Assembly: GCA_003235365.1 (NCBI GenBank)
Contig: QJWJ01000004.1
Coordinates: 1 to 64,000, forward strand
From: Deltaproteobacteria bacterium
GTDB taxonomy: Bacteria; Myxococcota_A; Polyangia; Polyangiales; Polyangiaceae
DNA length: 64,000 nucleotides
Reading direction: 5' to 3'
Part shown: positions 31,401 to 39,803 of the stretch, piece by piece
Layout of the letters: every line of letters begins with the position of its first letter
Numbering within the stretch: position 1 is the stretch's first letter
Notes under the pieces: model-generated
Told to the model about the DNA's origin: nothing
Database searches by the model: none
What the model saw: only the letters and a program-made list of their open reading frames with translations
Position numbers and translations under genes: made by a program

Positions 31401-32427
31401 CGTTGCAGGCGTCCGCCTGCGGAGTGGGTGTGCAGATCGGAGCGCACGCGCCCTGCTGGCAGATCTCTCCGGTACCGCAGGCTCCGCAATCGTAGCTGTC
31501 CGAACAACCATCACCGACGACGCCACACTCGAGGCCGTCGCAGGCATCGGCCTGAGCGACTGGCTTGCAAGCATCGGCCGCGTTGCCGCACACGTTCGGC
31601 ACACCGGACGCGCCACACGCTTCTCCATCGGGGCAACCCGGGCATTGGATCAACCCGCCGTCAACTTCGGCACCACAACCGTTGGAAACGAAACCGCACT
31701 TGCCGTCGCAAGCCTCGGAGACATCCAGCGGCACGCACGCGGTTGGCTCGCCGCAAATCTGTTCGCCGCCCACGCCACAGACCTGGCCGTCGGGGCAACC
31801 TCCGAACTCCTCGTCACAATCGAGAGTTCCGCCGCAACCGTCGCCTACCTTGCCGCATTCCACGCCGACGTCAGCGCACGATTCGACCTTGGCCGCGCAC
31901 GATTCGCTGCCGCCGACGCCGCACTGGAATGCCTCCTTGGCGCCGCACGTTTCTCCGTCGGCGCAGGTGCCACATTCGATCTTGCCGCCACAGCCATCGC
32001 CCTCGGTGCCGCACTCCTTGCCTTCGCACACGACGGACTTCTTCTGCGGCACGCAATCGGCAGCGGGGTCGCCGCAGACGTTGTGTTCGTGAAGGCCGCA
32101 CACCTCACCGTCTTTGCAATCCCCGCACTCGATGATGCCACCGCAACCGTCTGCTGCCTTGCCGCAGTCAGCGTCGAGCTCCTCGCAACTCGCCGGCTCG
32201 CACTTCTCAGAGTCGTCGGTGACGAACTGGTTGCCCTCATCCTTACCAGATTGCTTCCCAGATCCGACGGAGCCACCATCGGCGCCCCCGTCTGCATCGC
32301 TGGCGCTACTGGTAGACTCCTTACTGTTCTTGGAGCCATCGTCAGTGGTAACTTTTGGAGCTCCACCGCAGGCAGTGATTGCACATGCGGTGAGCGCGAC
32401 CGAAATTAACAGTCTCAGTTTGCTCAT
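28456..32427 (-). CDS. Giant Cys-rich lipoprotein with CG(x)nDGCGG(x)nCGxC repeats and a central non-Cys-rich region
   Basis: MSKLRLLISVALTACAITACGG signal/lipobox; many CGxxxDGCGGxxxCGxC repeats. Confidence 0.85.
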   Translation of the reverse strand: MSKLRLLISVALTACAITACGGAPKVTTDDGSKNSKESTSSASDADGGADGGSVGSGKQSGKDEGNQFVTDDSEKCEPASCEELDADCGKAADGCGGIIECGDCKDGEVCGLHEHNVCGDPAADCVPQKKSVVCEGKECGTEGDGCGGKIECGTCADGETCGAKEAFQCGVGGSESCAAKVESCADVGVECGKVGDGCGGTLDCDEEFGGCPDGQVCGVGGEQICGEPTACVPLDVSEACDGKCGFVSNGCGAEVDGGLIQCPGCPDGEACGASGVPNVCGNAADACKPVAQADACDGLECGVVGDGCSDSYDCGACGTGEICQQGACAPICTPTPQADACNGLECGLVSDGCGGSYSCGTCAETETCGVITAFQCDPTPPTECVPSTAQEACADKECGTVFDGCGTDPANQIDCTTVSGGCQSGEYCGAVEAFQCDPPGGSQCTAAASCAELGWECGIAIDDCGNVFDCAAEGRTCQAGVETCVGGINSPTQCLGGGSSGGIANCDVCDAIPDCSAEAQVTELTGRVITAGRNDAETGNQVAIPNAFVYILRNNDETELPDISSGIPNGGTSCDRCEDQDLGPILVGATTNSLGEFTLSGNIPVGKEFVLVVKIGKWRRAVKYTVDAGDSCATSTVDIGSTRLPRSMADGLGANIPRIAISTGQIDAMECVFEKMGVSTGEFAEPGNNGANTERVHMYRANGAKMSSGSTADSELYGSLTRMSLYDMVVFACEGGGYADHNTSDPNVREYVNRGGRMFASHLSFTWIDDNGSQSYSAADPYDTGLSGAANWGGSVYATPATGTGIVSTARPMANPAKIQNFADWLVNESAATLNGGSGLYTFNIDEPRDLALSVNTGSEEFVYRTDGNPTPSVQQFSFNTPFGAPDDAICGRVAYSGFHVYAGGGSYDPFKNVTFPDHCSGTLTSQEKVLLYMLFDLGSCVTTGEVEPPACTPVADCTGRCGNLPDGCGGIVSCSCQGADSCLSGGICGIPACVPTTCAAQGATCGNIADGCGGILNCGTCPSGSQCGLTTANQCSPTCTPNDKATACAGKCGFVSDGCGGVHECPGCDGSLSCVAGVCTSQTCTPKACPAGAECGIVSDGCSGFVNCGTCQLPEVCGGAGVANECGAPQCPALTCQDLDAECGWIGDGCGGSENCGTCPAGQVCTSVGGKNRCTGCTPLTCQDVGAQCGAIGDGCGNIIQCGTCPSGQSCGAVTANQCGPTGNCTPRTCGQAQAECGLIGDGCGGTVDCGKCPGTQICGIVEAFKCDEPPDCQPSTCASVGAECGAIADGCGGLVDCGPCGAGETCGINTPNQCGSTGVAK

Positions 32428-33205
32428 AGATAAACGTGTCGTGTGTTGCAGCTAGAAGGTCCCCTCACGCGCGCATGCCGTGAGCCTGTCCATCTTGAAG
32501 GGCCGCAACAGTGGAGCCACACGTTTCCGAACAGCACGGAAGGACCGTACCAATGCGCAACGCACGGTTTCGCTGAGAGAGAACACCCTCAGCGCCCCAC
32601 ACACGATCAGAGCAAACTATCTACACCTACCTCAGCCAACCCTCCTGCGCTGAGTCTCGCACCTGTCTCGTTTCGCGGTCAACATTCACCTCTCACACTG
32701 TGCGCTCGTTCGATTTCGCACGGCTGACAGCGGCAACGACGGCCACTTGCTGCGGCCGCATGAGGTTGATGGACACGGCCGATGTCGATTCGCATGGCGG
32801 ACCAAAACTCGCTGCCCTGGCCTGCAACGGGCCGTTCCGCACGCGCACGCACACGTTTCTCGGTGACGCTCGTTCAACGATGCATGACAGCGTACCTGTA
32901 GCCCGCTCCGTCGCCGCGCCGCACGGCCGAAACCTCGACGTACATCGCGCCGAGCTCCGCGCGCGAACTTTGCGCGAATGAAGCCCGGACGGGTTCAATG
33001 CAGGTCGTCGAACTGTCGCAGACACACCGACACGCGCGAAGCGGCGTGCGGCGGCGCGACGAGCCCCCCCCGCAATACGGCGTGCGGGGCACCGAACAAC
33101 TGCAATTCCCAGTCGCGACACAGCGCAGCGCGCGACGCTCATCCGACTTCGGTTGTACACCGTCGAGACTTGGGGTAACCAACCCGCTGGGGGAAGGAGG
33201 AGCCC

Positions 33206-33712
33206 ATGTACATCAACACGATCATGAGTAGCTCGGCGGTCACTTGTCACGCGGAGGACAGTCTGGAAACGGCAGCGAGGTTGATGTGGGAACACGACTG
33301 CGGAGCGATTCCCATCGTCGACAATGACGGCGCGTTGGTAAGTATCATCACCGATCGCGACGTCTGCATGGCGGCCTACATCAATGGGCGGCCGCTACGT
33401 GAGCTTTCGGTGTCCAGCAGCATGGCCAAGCAGGTTTATCGCTGTCAGGCCGACGACTCGATGGAAACGGCAGAACAACTCATGCGTGCCAATCAGGTCC
33501 GTCGATTGCCAGTCGTCGACAGCTACAACCGCCCGATTGGGATGATTTCGTTGGGAGACATCGCTCGCTACGTGGCCTCGACCAACAAGCTGCCGGGCAT
33601 GGAGGCGTTGGCGCGTACCATCGCGTCGGTCAGTCAGAACCGGGCTCACACGGCCGCGGCTTCTGGACCGAGCAGCGAGTCCGGCGAGCGCGTGGCGAGT
33701 CTCGCGGGATGA
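33206..33712 (+). CDS. CBS-domain protein
   Basis: Two CBS motifs (DCGAIPIVDNDGALVSIITDRDV; QVRRLPVVDSYNRPIGMISLGDI); RBS GGAAGGAGG at about 33195. Confidence 0.92.
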   Translation: MYINTIMSSSAVTCHAEDSLETAARLMWEHDCGAIPIVDNDGALVSIITDRDVCMAAYINGRPLRELSVSSSMAKQVYRCQADDSMETAEQLMRANQVRRLPVVDSYNRPIGMISLGDIARYVASTNKLPGMEALARTIASVSQNRAHTAAASGPSSESGERVASLAG

Positions 33713-33730
33713 CGAAACGCCACACGCCGC

Positions 33731-35179
33731 TCAGGGGTCGTGCGTTCGCGCGACGTGACGTACGGCCCGAGCCAGGGTTTTGGCTGCGGCAGGTGCCTGT
33801 TCGACCGGCAGCCGGGAGAACGCCAGCCGCAACCCGGGCCCGTCTGTGCCTCGAACTCGCACCATCGACTCCGGCACGCAGCTCAAGCCCGAGGCTAGCG
33901 CTCGTCGAGCAACGAGCGAGCTGGAGAGCCCGTCGCACGTCGCCCACAACACGAGGCCGCCGCGAGGTACGGTGAAGCGCAGCTGAGGACACCACTTCAT
34001 CAGTGCATCGACGAGAGCGTCACGTCGCTGCTCGTAAACTCGACGACTACGCCATACGTGACGGTCGAGCGAGCCATCTTCGATGAAGTGACTCAGCGCC
34101 GCGAGCGTCACGGCGTCTCCGCCAGCGACGGTAACCCGTGACCAATCGAGCAGTCGCTCGCGCACGATCGGCGGCGCACTGACGAATCCCACGCGAACGC
34201 CAGGGGCGATCAACTTCGAGAGCGTCCCAACGTACAACACGTGGTCCATGCCTGCGGCGCATGCCAAGGGCGGGATGGGGCTGGAGCGGTAACAGTACTC
34301 GTGGTCGTAATCGTCTTCGAGCACCGCTATCCCGCGCTGACGCGTCAATTCGAGTAGTGCTTCGCGGCGGGGCGAGCTGAGGGTGACAGTAGTCGGATAC
34401 TGGCGCGTGGGTGTGGTGTACAACAGTCGGACGCGGCCCCGCAGCACGTTGCGCAGCGCATCGACATCGAGCCCGCGTTCATCCACGGCGACGGAGCGCA
34501 CCTTCGCGCCGACGGCACGAAACGCTTCCCACGCGGGGCGGTACCCCGGATCTTCGACCACGACGACGTCTCCTGGACGCAGTAGCACCGCAGCGAGTTG
34601 GGCGATGGCGCCCTGTGAGCCGTGAGTCAAGACCACATCGTCCGCAACGACAGCCCGGACACGTCGCAGGTAGGCCACCAGCGCGCGGCGAAGCCGGTGC
34701 GCCCCCTCGCGCGCTTCCCGTTCGAAGACGCTCGCACTGGCGTGGCGCAGCGCGAACGAGTACGCGTTTCGCAGCTCCGACCGAGGCAGCAACGTCGGAT
34801 CTGGGGTGGCATCGTGCATTCGATAGCGCACGCGCGACAGATCGACGTGGGGCCATTGGCCCAAGGCAGGGTTGAGACGAAACTGAAACGGCTCGCTCGG
34901 AGGTGGGCGCGCGGAAGGAAGCGCTGGCACGTCGAGCACCACGAAACCGCTGCGCGGCCGCGGCGCGACCCAGCCCTCGGCAACGAGCTGATCGAGAGCG
35001 ACCAAGACGGTCTGCCGACTGACCCCCAAGTCCGCGGCGAGGCGTCGTGAGGAAGGCAGGTACTCACCGGGCACGAGCCGACCGCGACTGATGGTATCGC
35101 GCAAGGAACTGGCGATGTTCACCCAACGTGCGTGCCTCCCGCTGAGCATGCTGGTCAAGGCTGGTGTCGCGGCTTTCAT
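33731..35179 (-). CDS. MocR/PdxR-type GntR regulator with aminotransferase domain (start may be 35149)
   Basis: wHTH GEYLPSSRRLAADLGVSRQTVLVALDQLVAEG; PLP fold with Lys in YVGTLSKLIAPGVRVGF. Confidence 0.92.
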   Translation of the reverse strand: MKAATPALTSMLSGRHARWVNIASSLRDTISRGRLVPGEYLPSSRRLAADLGVSRQTVLVALDQLVAEGWVAPRPRSGFVVLDVPALPSARPPPSEPFQFRLNPALGQWPHVDLSRVRYRMHDATPDPTLLPRSELRNAYSFALRHASASVFEREAREGAHRLRRALVAYLRRVRAVVADDVVLTHGSQGAIAQLAAVLLRPGDVVVVEDPGYRPAWEAFRAVGAKVRSVAVDERGLDVDALRNVLRGRVRLLYTTPTRQYPTTVTLSSPRREALLELTRQRGIAVLEDDYDHEYCYRSSPIPPLACAAGMDHVLYVGTLSKLIAPGVRVGFVSAPPIVRERLLDWSRVTVAGGDAVTLAALSHFIEDGSLDRHVWRSRRVYEQRRDALVDALMKWCPQLRFTVPRGGLVLWATCDGLSSSLVARRALASGLSCVPESMVRVRGTDGPGLRLAFSRLPVEQAPAAAKTLARAVRHVARTHDP

Positions 35180-35208
35180 CTGGACTAATCAAAAACACAA
35201 TTCTGGAC
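35180..35208. promoter_or_regulatory. CTGGAC direct repeats, candidate MocR operator
   Basis: CTGGACTAAT at 35180 and CTGGACATTT at 35203, 23 bp apart, in the divergent MocR/GNAT spacer. Confidence 0.5.
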
Positions 35209-35244
35209 ATTTTTCCAATACCAATTGCAGTCCACCCTCGGGGC

Positions 35245-35856
35245 ATGAACTTGGAACTCGTCACGCTACGTTCTGCGACGGTGCGCCTCGAGCCGCTGTC
35301 GTCAGCTCACGTTCCGGCTTTGGTCGACTTGGCCCTCGCCTATCCCTCGGTGTTCACCCACATTCCCTATCCGATGAAGTCGCGCGATGACGTCTGCAAA
35401 GCGATCGACTACGCTCGATGTCTCCAGGCCGACGGTCGAGCCATCGTGTTCGTCACCCGGACGACGGACACGGAGGAGTTGTGCGGTTCGACCAGCATCC
35501 GTGCGGTAGATCCGGCGCTGCCCAGCGTCGAGATCGGCGCGACCTGGCTCATCCCACCGCGCCAGCGAACGGCCGTCAACACGAGCGCCAAGCTGCTGCA
35601 ACTCGAACACGCCTTCGAAGCTCTGCGGGTGGAGCGGGTCGTGTTCCGGACCGACGTTCGCAACAGTCGATCACAGAAAGCCATCGCCCGACTCGGGGCT
35701 CGACGCGAAGGGGTGCTGCGCGCTGAAATGCGCCGGGCCGACGGCTCCTTGCGCGACTCGGTCTACTACTCAATCTTGCGCAGTGAATGGCCAGAGGTCA
35801 GGCAGCGCTTGATGAATCTGCAGGCAGCGTGGCCACAGGCGCTAGTCGCGACGTGA
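35245..35856 (+). CDS. GNAT-family N-acetyltransferase (RimJ/RimL type)
   Basis: RVVFRTDVRNSRSQKAIARLGARREGVLRAEMRRADGSLRDSVYYSILRSEWP. Confidence 0.9.
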   Translation: MNLELVTLRSATVRLEPLSSAHVPALVDLALAYPSVFTHIPYPMKSRDDVCKAIDYARCLQADGRAIVFVTRTTDTEELCGSTSIRAVDPALPSVEIGATWLIPPRQRTAVNTSAKLLQLEHAFEALRVERVVFRTDVRNSRSQKAIARLGARREGVLRAEMRRADGSLRDSVYYSILRSEWPEVRQRLMNLQAAWPQALVAT

Positions 35857-36003
35857 GTACCGGGGGCATACCCCATTGTTTCGAGAACGTAGCAGACGGC
35901 GGTGCGCGGCGTGACGGGGCAGAGCGGAATCGCAGCCGTGGGTGAGCGGCCTTGACAGAGCCCGGCAAAAGGCGTTTCTCAGAACGGCCGTTTCCTCGCC
36001 GTC

Positions 36004-36909
36004 ATGAATCGCTTCGCGCCCACGCTCACGCTGCTCGCCGCATCGACGTTGTGGGGCCTCACGTGGCTACCGCTCAAATACTTCGGGGGATACGGCATCG
36101 ACGGGCCGATCGTCACGCTGTTTGGCCACGGCAGCGTCGCTGTCTTCCTCGCTCTGCCCGTGCTGTGGATGACCCGGTCCGTCTCGGCGCAACACGTCGG
36201 GAGCGCCTCGCTGCTGGCGCTATTTGGCGGGTTGGCAAACTTGGCCTTCGCCTGGGCGATGATTCTGGGCGACGTGACCCGAGTCATGGTGCTGTTCTAT
36301 CTGCTGCCTGCGTGGGGCGTGCTCGGCGGCAAACTGGTACTGGGTGAACACATCGACAAGCAACGCGGCGCGAGCCTCGCCTGCGCATTGGCTGGGACCT
36401 TCCTGGTGCTTGGCGGACCCGACATCACGAACGCACCGCCGGGCTTCGCCGACCTGCTCGCGGTGGTCGCCGGCTTGAGCCTCGCTGCCAACAACGTCGT
36501 GTTCCGAAAACTGCAGACGGTGCCAATCGTCAGCAAGCTGGCGTTCAACTTCGTCGGTTGTTTGCTCTGGGCAGCGCTGCTCTTGATCGCCGGGGTCAGC
36601 CACGTCCCTGCGCAAGTGCCGCCGACGGTTTGGCTAGGAGTGAGCGCATTCGGTCTCTTCTGGATTCTTGCCGCCTCGGCGGGCACGTTGTGGGCCGTTC
36701 ATCACATGGAAGCCAGCAGGTCGTCGGTGCTGATCATCATGGAACTAATCACGGCGGTCGGATCCGCTGCGCTGCTCACGGCGCGGCTCCCGACGGCGAT
36801 CGAATGGTGCGGCGGCGGATTGATCGTGGTCTCGGCGGTTCTGGAAGCCTGGCGTTCTGCTCCGGAAGTGGATGGCGTTCTGCCGCCGCGGACACAGTCT
36901 CTCGGTTGA
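36004..36909 (+). CDS. EamA/DMT-family transporter
   Basis: About 10 TM segments; STLWGLTWLPLKY opening and two-repeat organisation. Confidence 0.85.
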   Translation: MNRFAPTLTLLAASTLWGLTWLPLKYFGGYGIDGPIVTLFGHGSVAVFLALPVLWMTRSVSAQHVGSASLLALFGGLANLAFAWAMILGDVTRVMVLFYLLPAWGVLGGKLVLGEHIDKQRGASLACALAGTFLVLGGPDITNAPPGFADLLAVVAGLSLAANNVVFRKLQTVPIVSKLAFNFVGCLLWAALLLIAGVSHVPAQVPPTVWLGVSAFGLFWILAASAGTLWAVHHMEASRSSVLIIMELITAVGSAALLTARLPTAIEWCGGGLIVVSAVLEAWRSAPEVDGVLPPRTQSLG

Positions 36910-37084
36910 GACTCCCGGGCGCATTGGGGAGACAGGTCGCGTGAACCGACGGTTGAGACGCTTTGCGTCGAACGCCGCTCCGCCGCAGAGCGTCACGCCC
37001 GCTTCGGTCGGCTCGGCGAACCAGGGCCAGACCGCTTCACATTGTTGCCGCGTCAGTAGCACAGGTACTGTATGCCTGAGCGGC

Positions 37085-38020
37085 ATGGCGGCCATTCCTC
37101 CCAGGAATCTGCAGAACCTCGACCTGAATCTGATCAGACCATTGGCGGCTCTGCTCGATTCGGGCAGTGTGAGCCAGGCCGCCGTGGTGCTGGGGATGAC
37201 GCAGCCGGGCATGTCCAAAGCGCTCTCGCGACTGAGACAGTGTCTGAACGATCCGCTTTTGGTGCGGGTCGGCACGCACATGGAGCTCACCGAGCAAGCG
37301 CGCACCTTGCGCCCGGTCGTCCGCAATGCCGTTGGCCAACTGGACCTCGTATTCGCAGCCAAACGCAACTTCGAACCGACTCGGCTATCGCGGACCTACT
37401 ACATCAGCACGCCCGACTACGGGGAGGGCTTGATAGCTCCCACGCTGTTCCAACGCCTTCGCCAACAAGCCCCGGGTGTGGACTTGCGGCTGACCCCACC
37501 GACGCATTCCGACCGCAGCAAACTCGCCGACGGCACGTTGGACGCCATCCTCGCTCCGCCGACACAGCAGGACACCAACCTGAAGATGCGCAAGCTGTTC
37601 CGAGAGACATTTTGCTGCTTGGTCCGACGTGACCATCCGCGGGTCTCCGGCGCGCTCGATCTCGATCTGTTCTGTGAGCTCGAACACCTGCTCATCATGG
37701 TGGATCCGGATGGTCCCGTGTCGGGGCCGGTCGACGAGCGCCTGGCAGAGCTCGGCCGCTCCCGGCGCATCGGCATGACCGTGAATGGCTTCATGTCCGT
37801 GGCCCCGATTCTGGCAAATACCGAGCTGGTCGGAACCGTGCCCCTGCGGACGGCGCAGCTGGCACAGAAGCTGTTCCCATTGAAGCACCTCGAGCACCCG
37901 CTGGGTCGGTGGGGCTTCGACTTGTGTCTGCTTTGGCATCCGCGAAGGGACGAAGATCCCGATCACGTTTGGTTTCGCAGCGTCCTGATCGAGTCCTGCT
38001 CGGCGCTGTGCGCGAGTTGA
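37085..38020 (+). CDS. LysR-family transcriptional regulator
   Basis: LDLNLIRPLAALLDSGSVSQAAVVLGMTQPGMSKALSRLRQCLNDPLLVRVG HTH. Confidence 0.93.
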   Translation: MAAIPPRNLQNLDLNLIRPLAALLDSGSVSQAAVVLGMTQPGMSKALSRLRQCLNDPLLVRVGTHMELTEQARTLRPVVRNAVGQLDLVFAAKRNFEPTRLSRTYYISTPDYGEGLIAPTLFQRLRQQAPGVDLRLTPPTHSDRSKLADGTLDAILAPPTQQDTNLKMRKLFRETFCCLVRRDHPRVSGALDLDLFCELEHLLIMVDPDGPVSGPVDERLAELGRSRRIGMTVNGFMSVAPILANTELVGTVPLRTAQLAQKLFPLKHLEHPLGRWGFDLCLLWHPRRDEDPDHVWFRSVLIESCSALCAS

Positions 38021-38232
38021 TGCAGCGCGTGCTGACATCATGCGCGCGCGACATGGCGTGTATGCCTACACGTCCATTGATCGACTACCCCTTGCGGCCA
38101 TAAGTTGCAGCGGCGTCGGGAGGCACTCGCAGCTGCGGGCACCGCACGTTCACCCAACGGAAACGTGCTCATGCGACTTGGTTGAATCGGTGCGCCCGAC
38201 ATTCACCAGAATACGAACCAAGGGAGTATCTC

Positions 38233-39030
38233 ATGTCAAGATTCACATCGAGGGTCGCCATCGCAACACTCTTCGGCGCTACGGCGTGCGGAGGTGGTGA
38301 CATTTCCGAGCTGACGCCCGCTGAAACGACATCTGAAACCGAGGACATCGCCGCAGACGAGTCCGTCAGCGCTGCTGAAGTGGTGTTTGAAGACCACTAC
38401 TCGGAAGGCGGAACGTTCACCATCTACGAAACCGACGCTGGACTCGCTGTGAGCCTCACCGGAGCGATCGGCCAGGACGACGAAGCGATGGCTGGGCGAA
38501 TGCTTGCTTCTGGAACGCTCGTCGATACTTACCTCGGACTGCATCCAGAACGAGCTGGTGCACCGGATGCGCTCGTCGCGCTCTCTGAGCGTTTCGAACG
38601 ACAACTCGCCGAAGCGCCCGCTCGCGAGGCGAACGCAGAGGCGACCCACGGCGCTCCCCAAGAGAAGTCCTTGTCGAGCTTCATGTCGAACGTGTGCGTG
38701 ACGCACTACGTCCCCCCCAGTTTCAAGTACGTGCCTGAACACTGCGAGTATCAATACAACTGGCACGCGATCTGTGGTTGGGCCACGGTCGACGCGTACG
38801 ACTGGGTCTTCGGATGGAACGAGTCTGCCTACGGCTCCACGACTCGATTGCACAACTCGAGCACCGGTGCCGTCGTCGGCAATCCCGGTTACCTCAACGC
38901 TTGGACGTGGGGATACTTCTGGTGGGGCGGCACGTTCTCGAACTACTACGCTTGCATGACTCTCGACGGCTCGGGAACGGGCGGCAATCTGGGGATCTCA
39001 CACCACGACCGCATCTGGATCATCCGCTGA
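38233..39030 (+). CDS. Hypothetical lipoprotein with aromatic-rich C-terminal domain
   Basis: MSRFTSRVAIATLFGATACGGGD lipobox; Trp/Tyr/Cys-rich C-terminus. Confidence 0.65.
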   Translation: MSRFTSRVAIATLFGATACGGGDISELTPAETTSETEDIAADESVSAAEVVFEDHYSEGGTFTIYETDAGLAVSLTGAIGQDDEAMAGRMLASGTLVDTYLGLHPERAGAPDALVALSERFERQLAEAPAREANAEATHGAPQEKSLSSFMSNVCVTHYVPPSFKYVPEHCEYQYNWHAICGWATVDAYDWVFGWNESAYGSTTRLHNSSTGAVVGNPGYLNAWTWGYFWWGGTFSNYYACMTLDGSGTGGNLGISHHDRIWIIR

Positions 39031-39078
39031 AACGAACCTGAGCGCCGCGTTGCCTGGCAGCACCACGCGGCTCGATGT

Positions 39079-39612
39079 TCAGCGCACGAACACGGTGTCC
39101 GGTTCACCGTCATCAGCATCGTCGAAGTCGACCAAGTGCTGTGCGAGAAACGATGCCACCAGCTCGGGGTCGAACGGCCACGCGTAGCGGATGCGCACGC
39201 CATCGAACCGTTTGCGACATAGCGTGACCAGTTCAGGGATCTCGCCCGCTGCGTGACTACCGCCGGGCGTGATCATGCTGGTCAATAGTGTCAGGTCGTC
39301 GTAGCCGTCTCCGATTGCCTCGGCGACGGCCTCGACGACGCTGGGCGCACAGAACTCGTTGTAGGCGACGTACACCGGCGCAGCCGTTTGAAAGCGCAAC
39401 GCCTCTGCCAGCCGTTCGAACCCACGTTGATAAGGATCAGACTCTGGCGTCCGCGGCCAATGCCGCAATTTGTTCTCCAGCTCCTCCTCCCGAGCAGAGA
39501 TCGGCGCACCCCCTCGCCGCGCCCCCTCCAGGCGTTTGAGCTCGGCCAGCTCCTCACGTGGAAAGTCGATTGGAACCCCACCATGGCCGATGAATACCAG
39601 GGCACGACTCAT
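39079..39612 (-). CDS. CbiX/sirohydrochlorin-chelatase-like protein
   Basis: ALVFIGHGGVPIDFPREE near N-terminus; APVYVAYNEFCAPSVVEAV and LTSMITPGGSHAAGEIPEL resemble the chelatase fold. ORF opens at 39708. Confidence 0.55.
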   Translation of the reverse strand: MSRALVFIGHGGVPIDFPREELAELKRLEGARRGGAPISAREEELENKLRHWPRTPESDPYQRGFERLAEALRFQTAAPVYVAYNEFCAPSVVEAVAEAIGDGYDDLTLLTSMITPGGSHAAGEIPELVTLCRKRFDGVRIRYAWPFDPELVASFLAQHLVDFDDADDGEPDTVFVR

Positions 39613-39803
39613 GAGCTGTTTGATGACACTTCGCCGCACGATCGCCAAGGGTGGTTTTTGGGGTTTGGGTCCGTCGTTGACCGCCATCGGTCGGACCTCA
39701 CGCTGCACACCTGGCTCGTCGCGCCGATGGCTCGGCCCTGAACCCCCGCTCGGGCGGTCGGGAAGCGAGTCGCCCAGTCCGACTGAACCCGGGCTTCGGT
39801 GCT

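Noticed and set aside
28723-32409. Plus-strand ORFs of 675 and 486 aa antisense to the Cys-rich lipoprotein
   Set aside because: Shadow ORFs produced by high GC3 and repeats; no domain motif, Arg/Ala/Thr-rich.
32428-33205. Short ORFs in the 780-bp gap before the CBS gene
   Set aside because: Overlapping multi-frame Arg-rich ORFs typical of noncoding GC-rich DNA; no domain seen.
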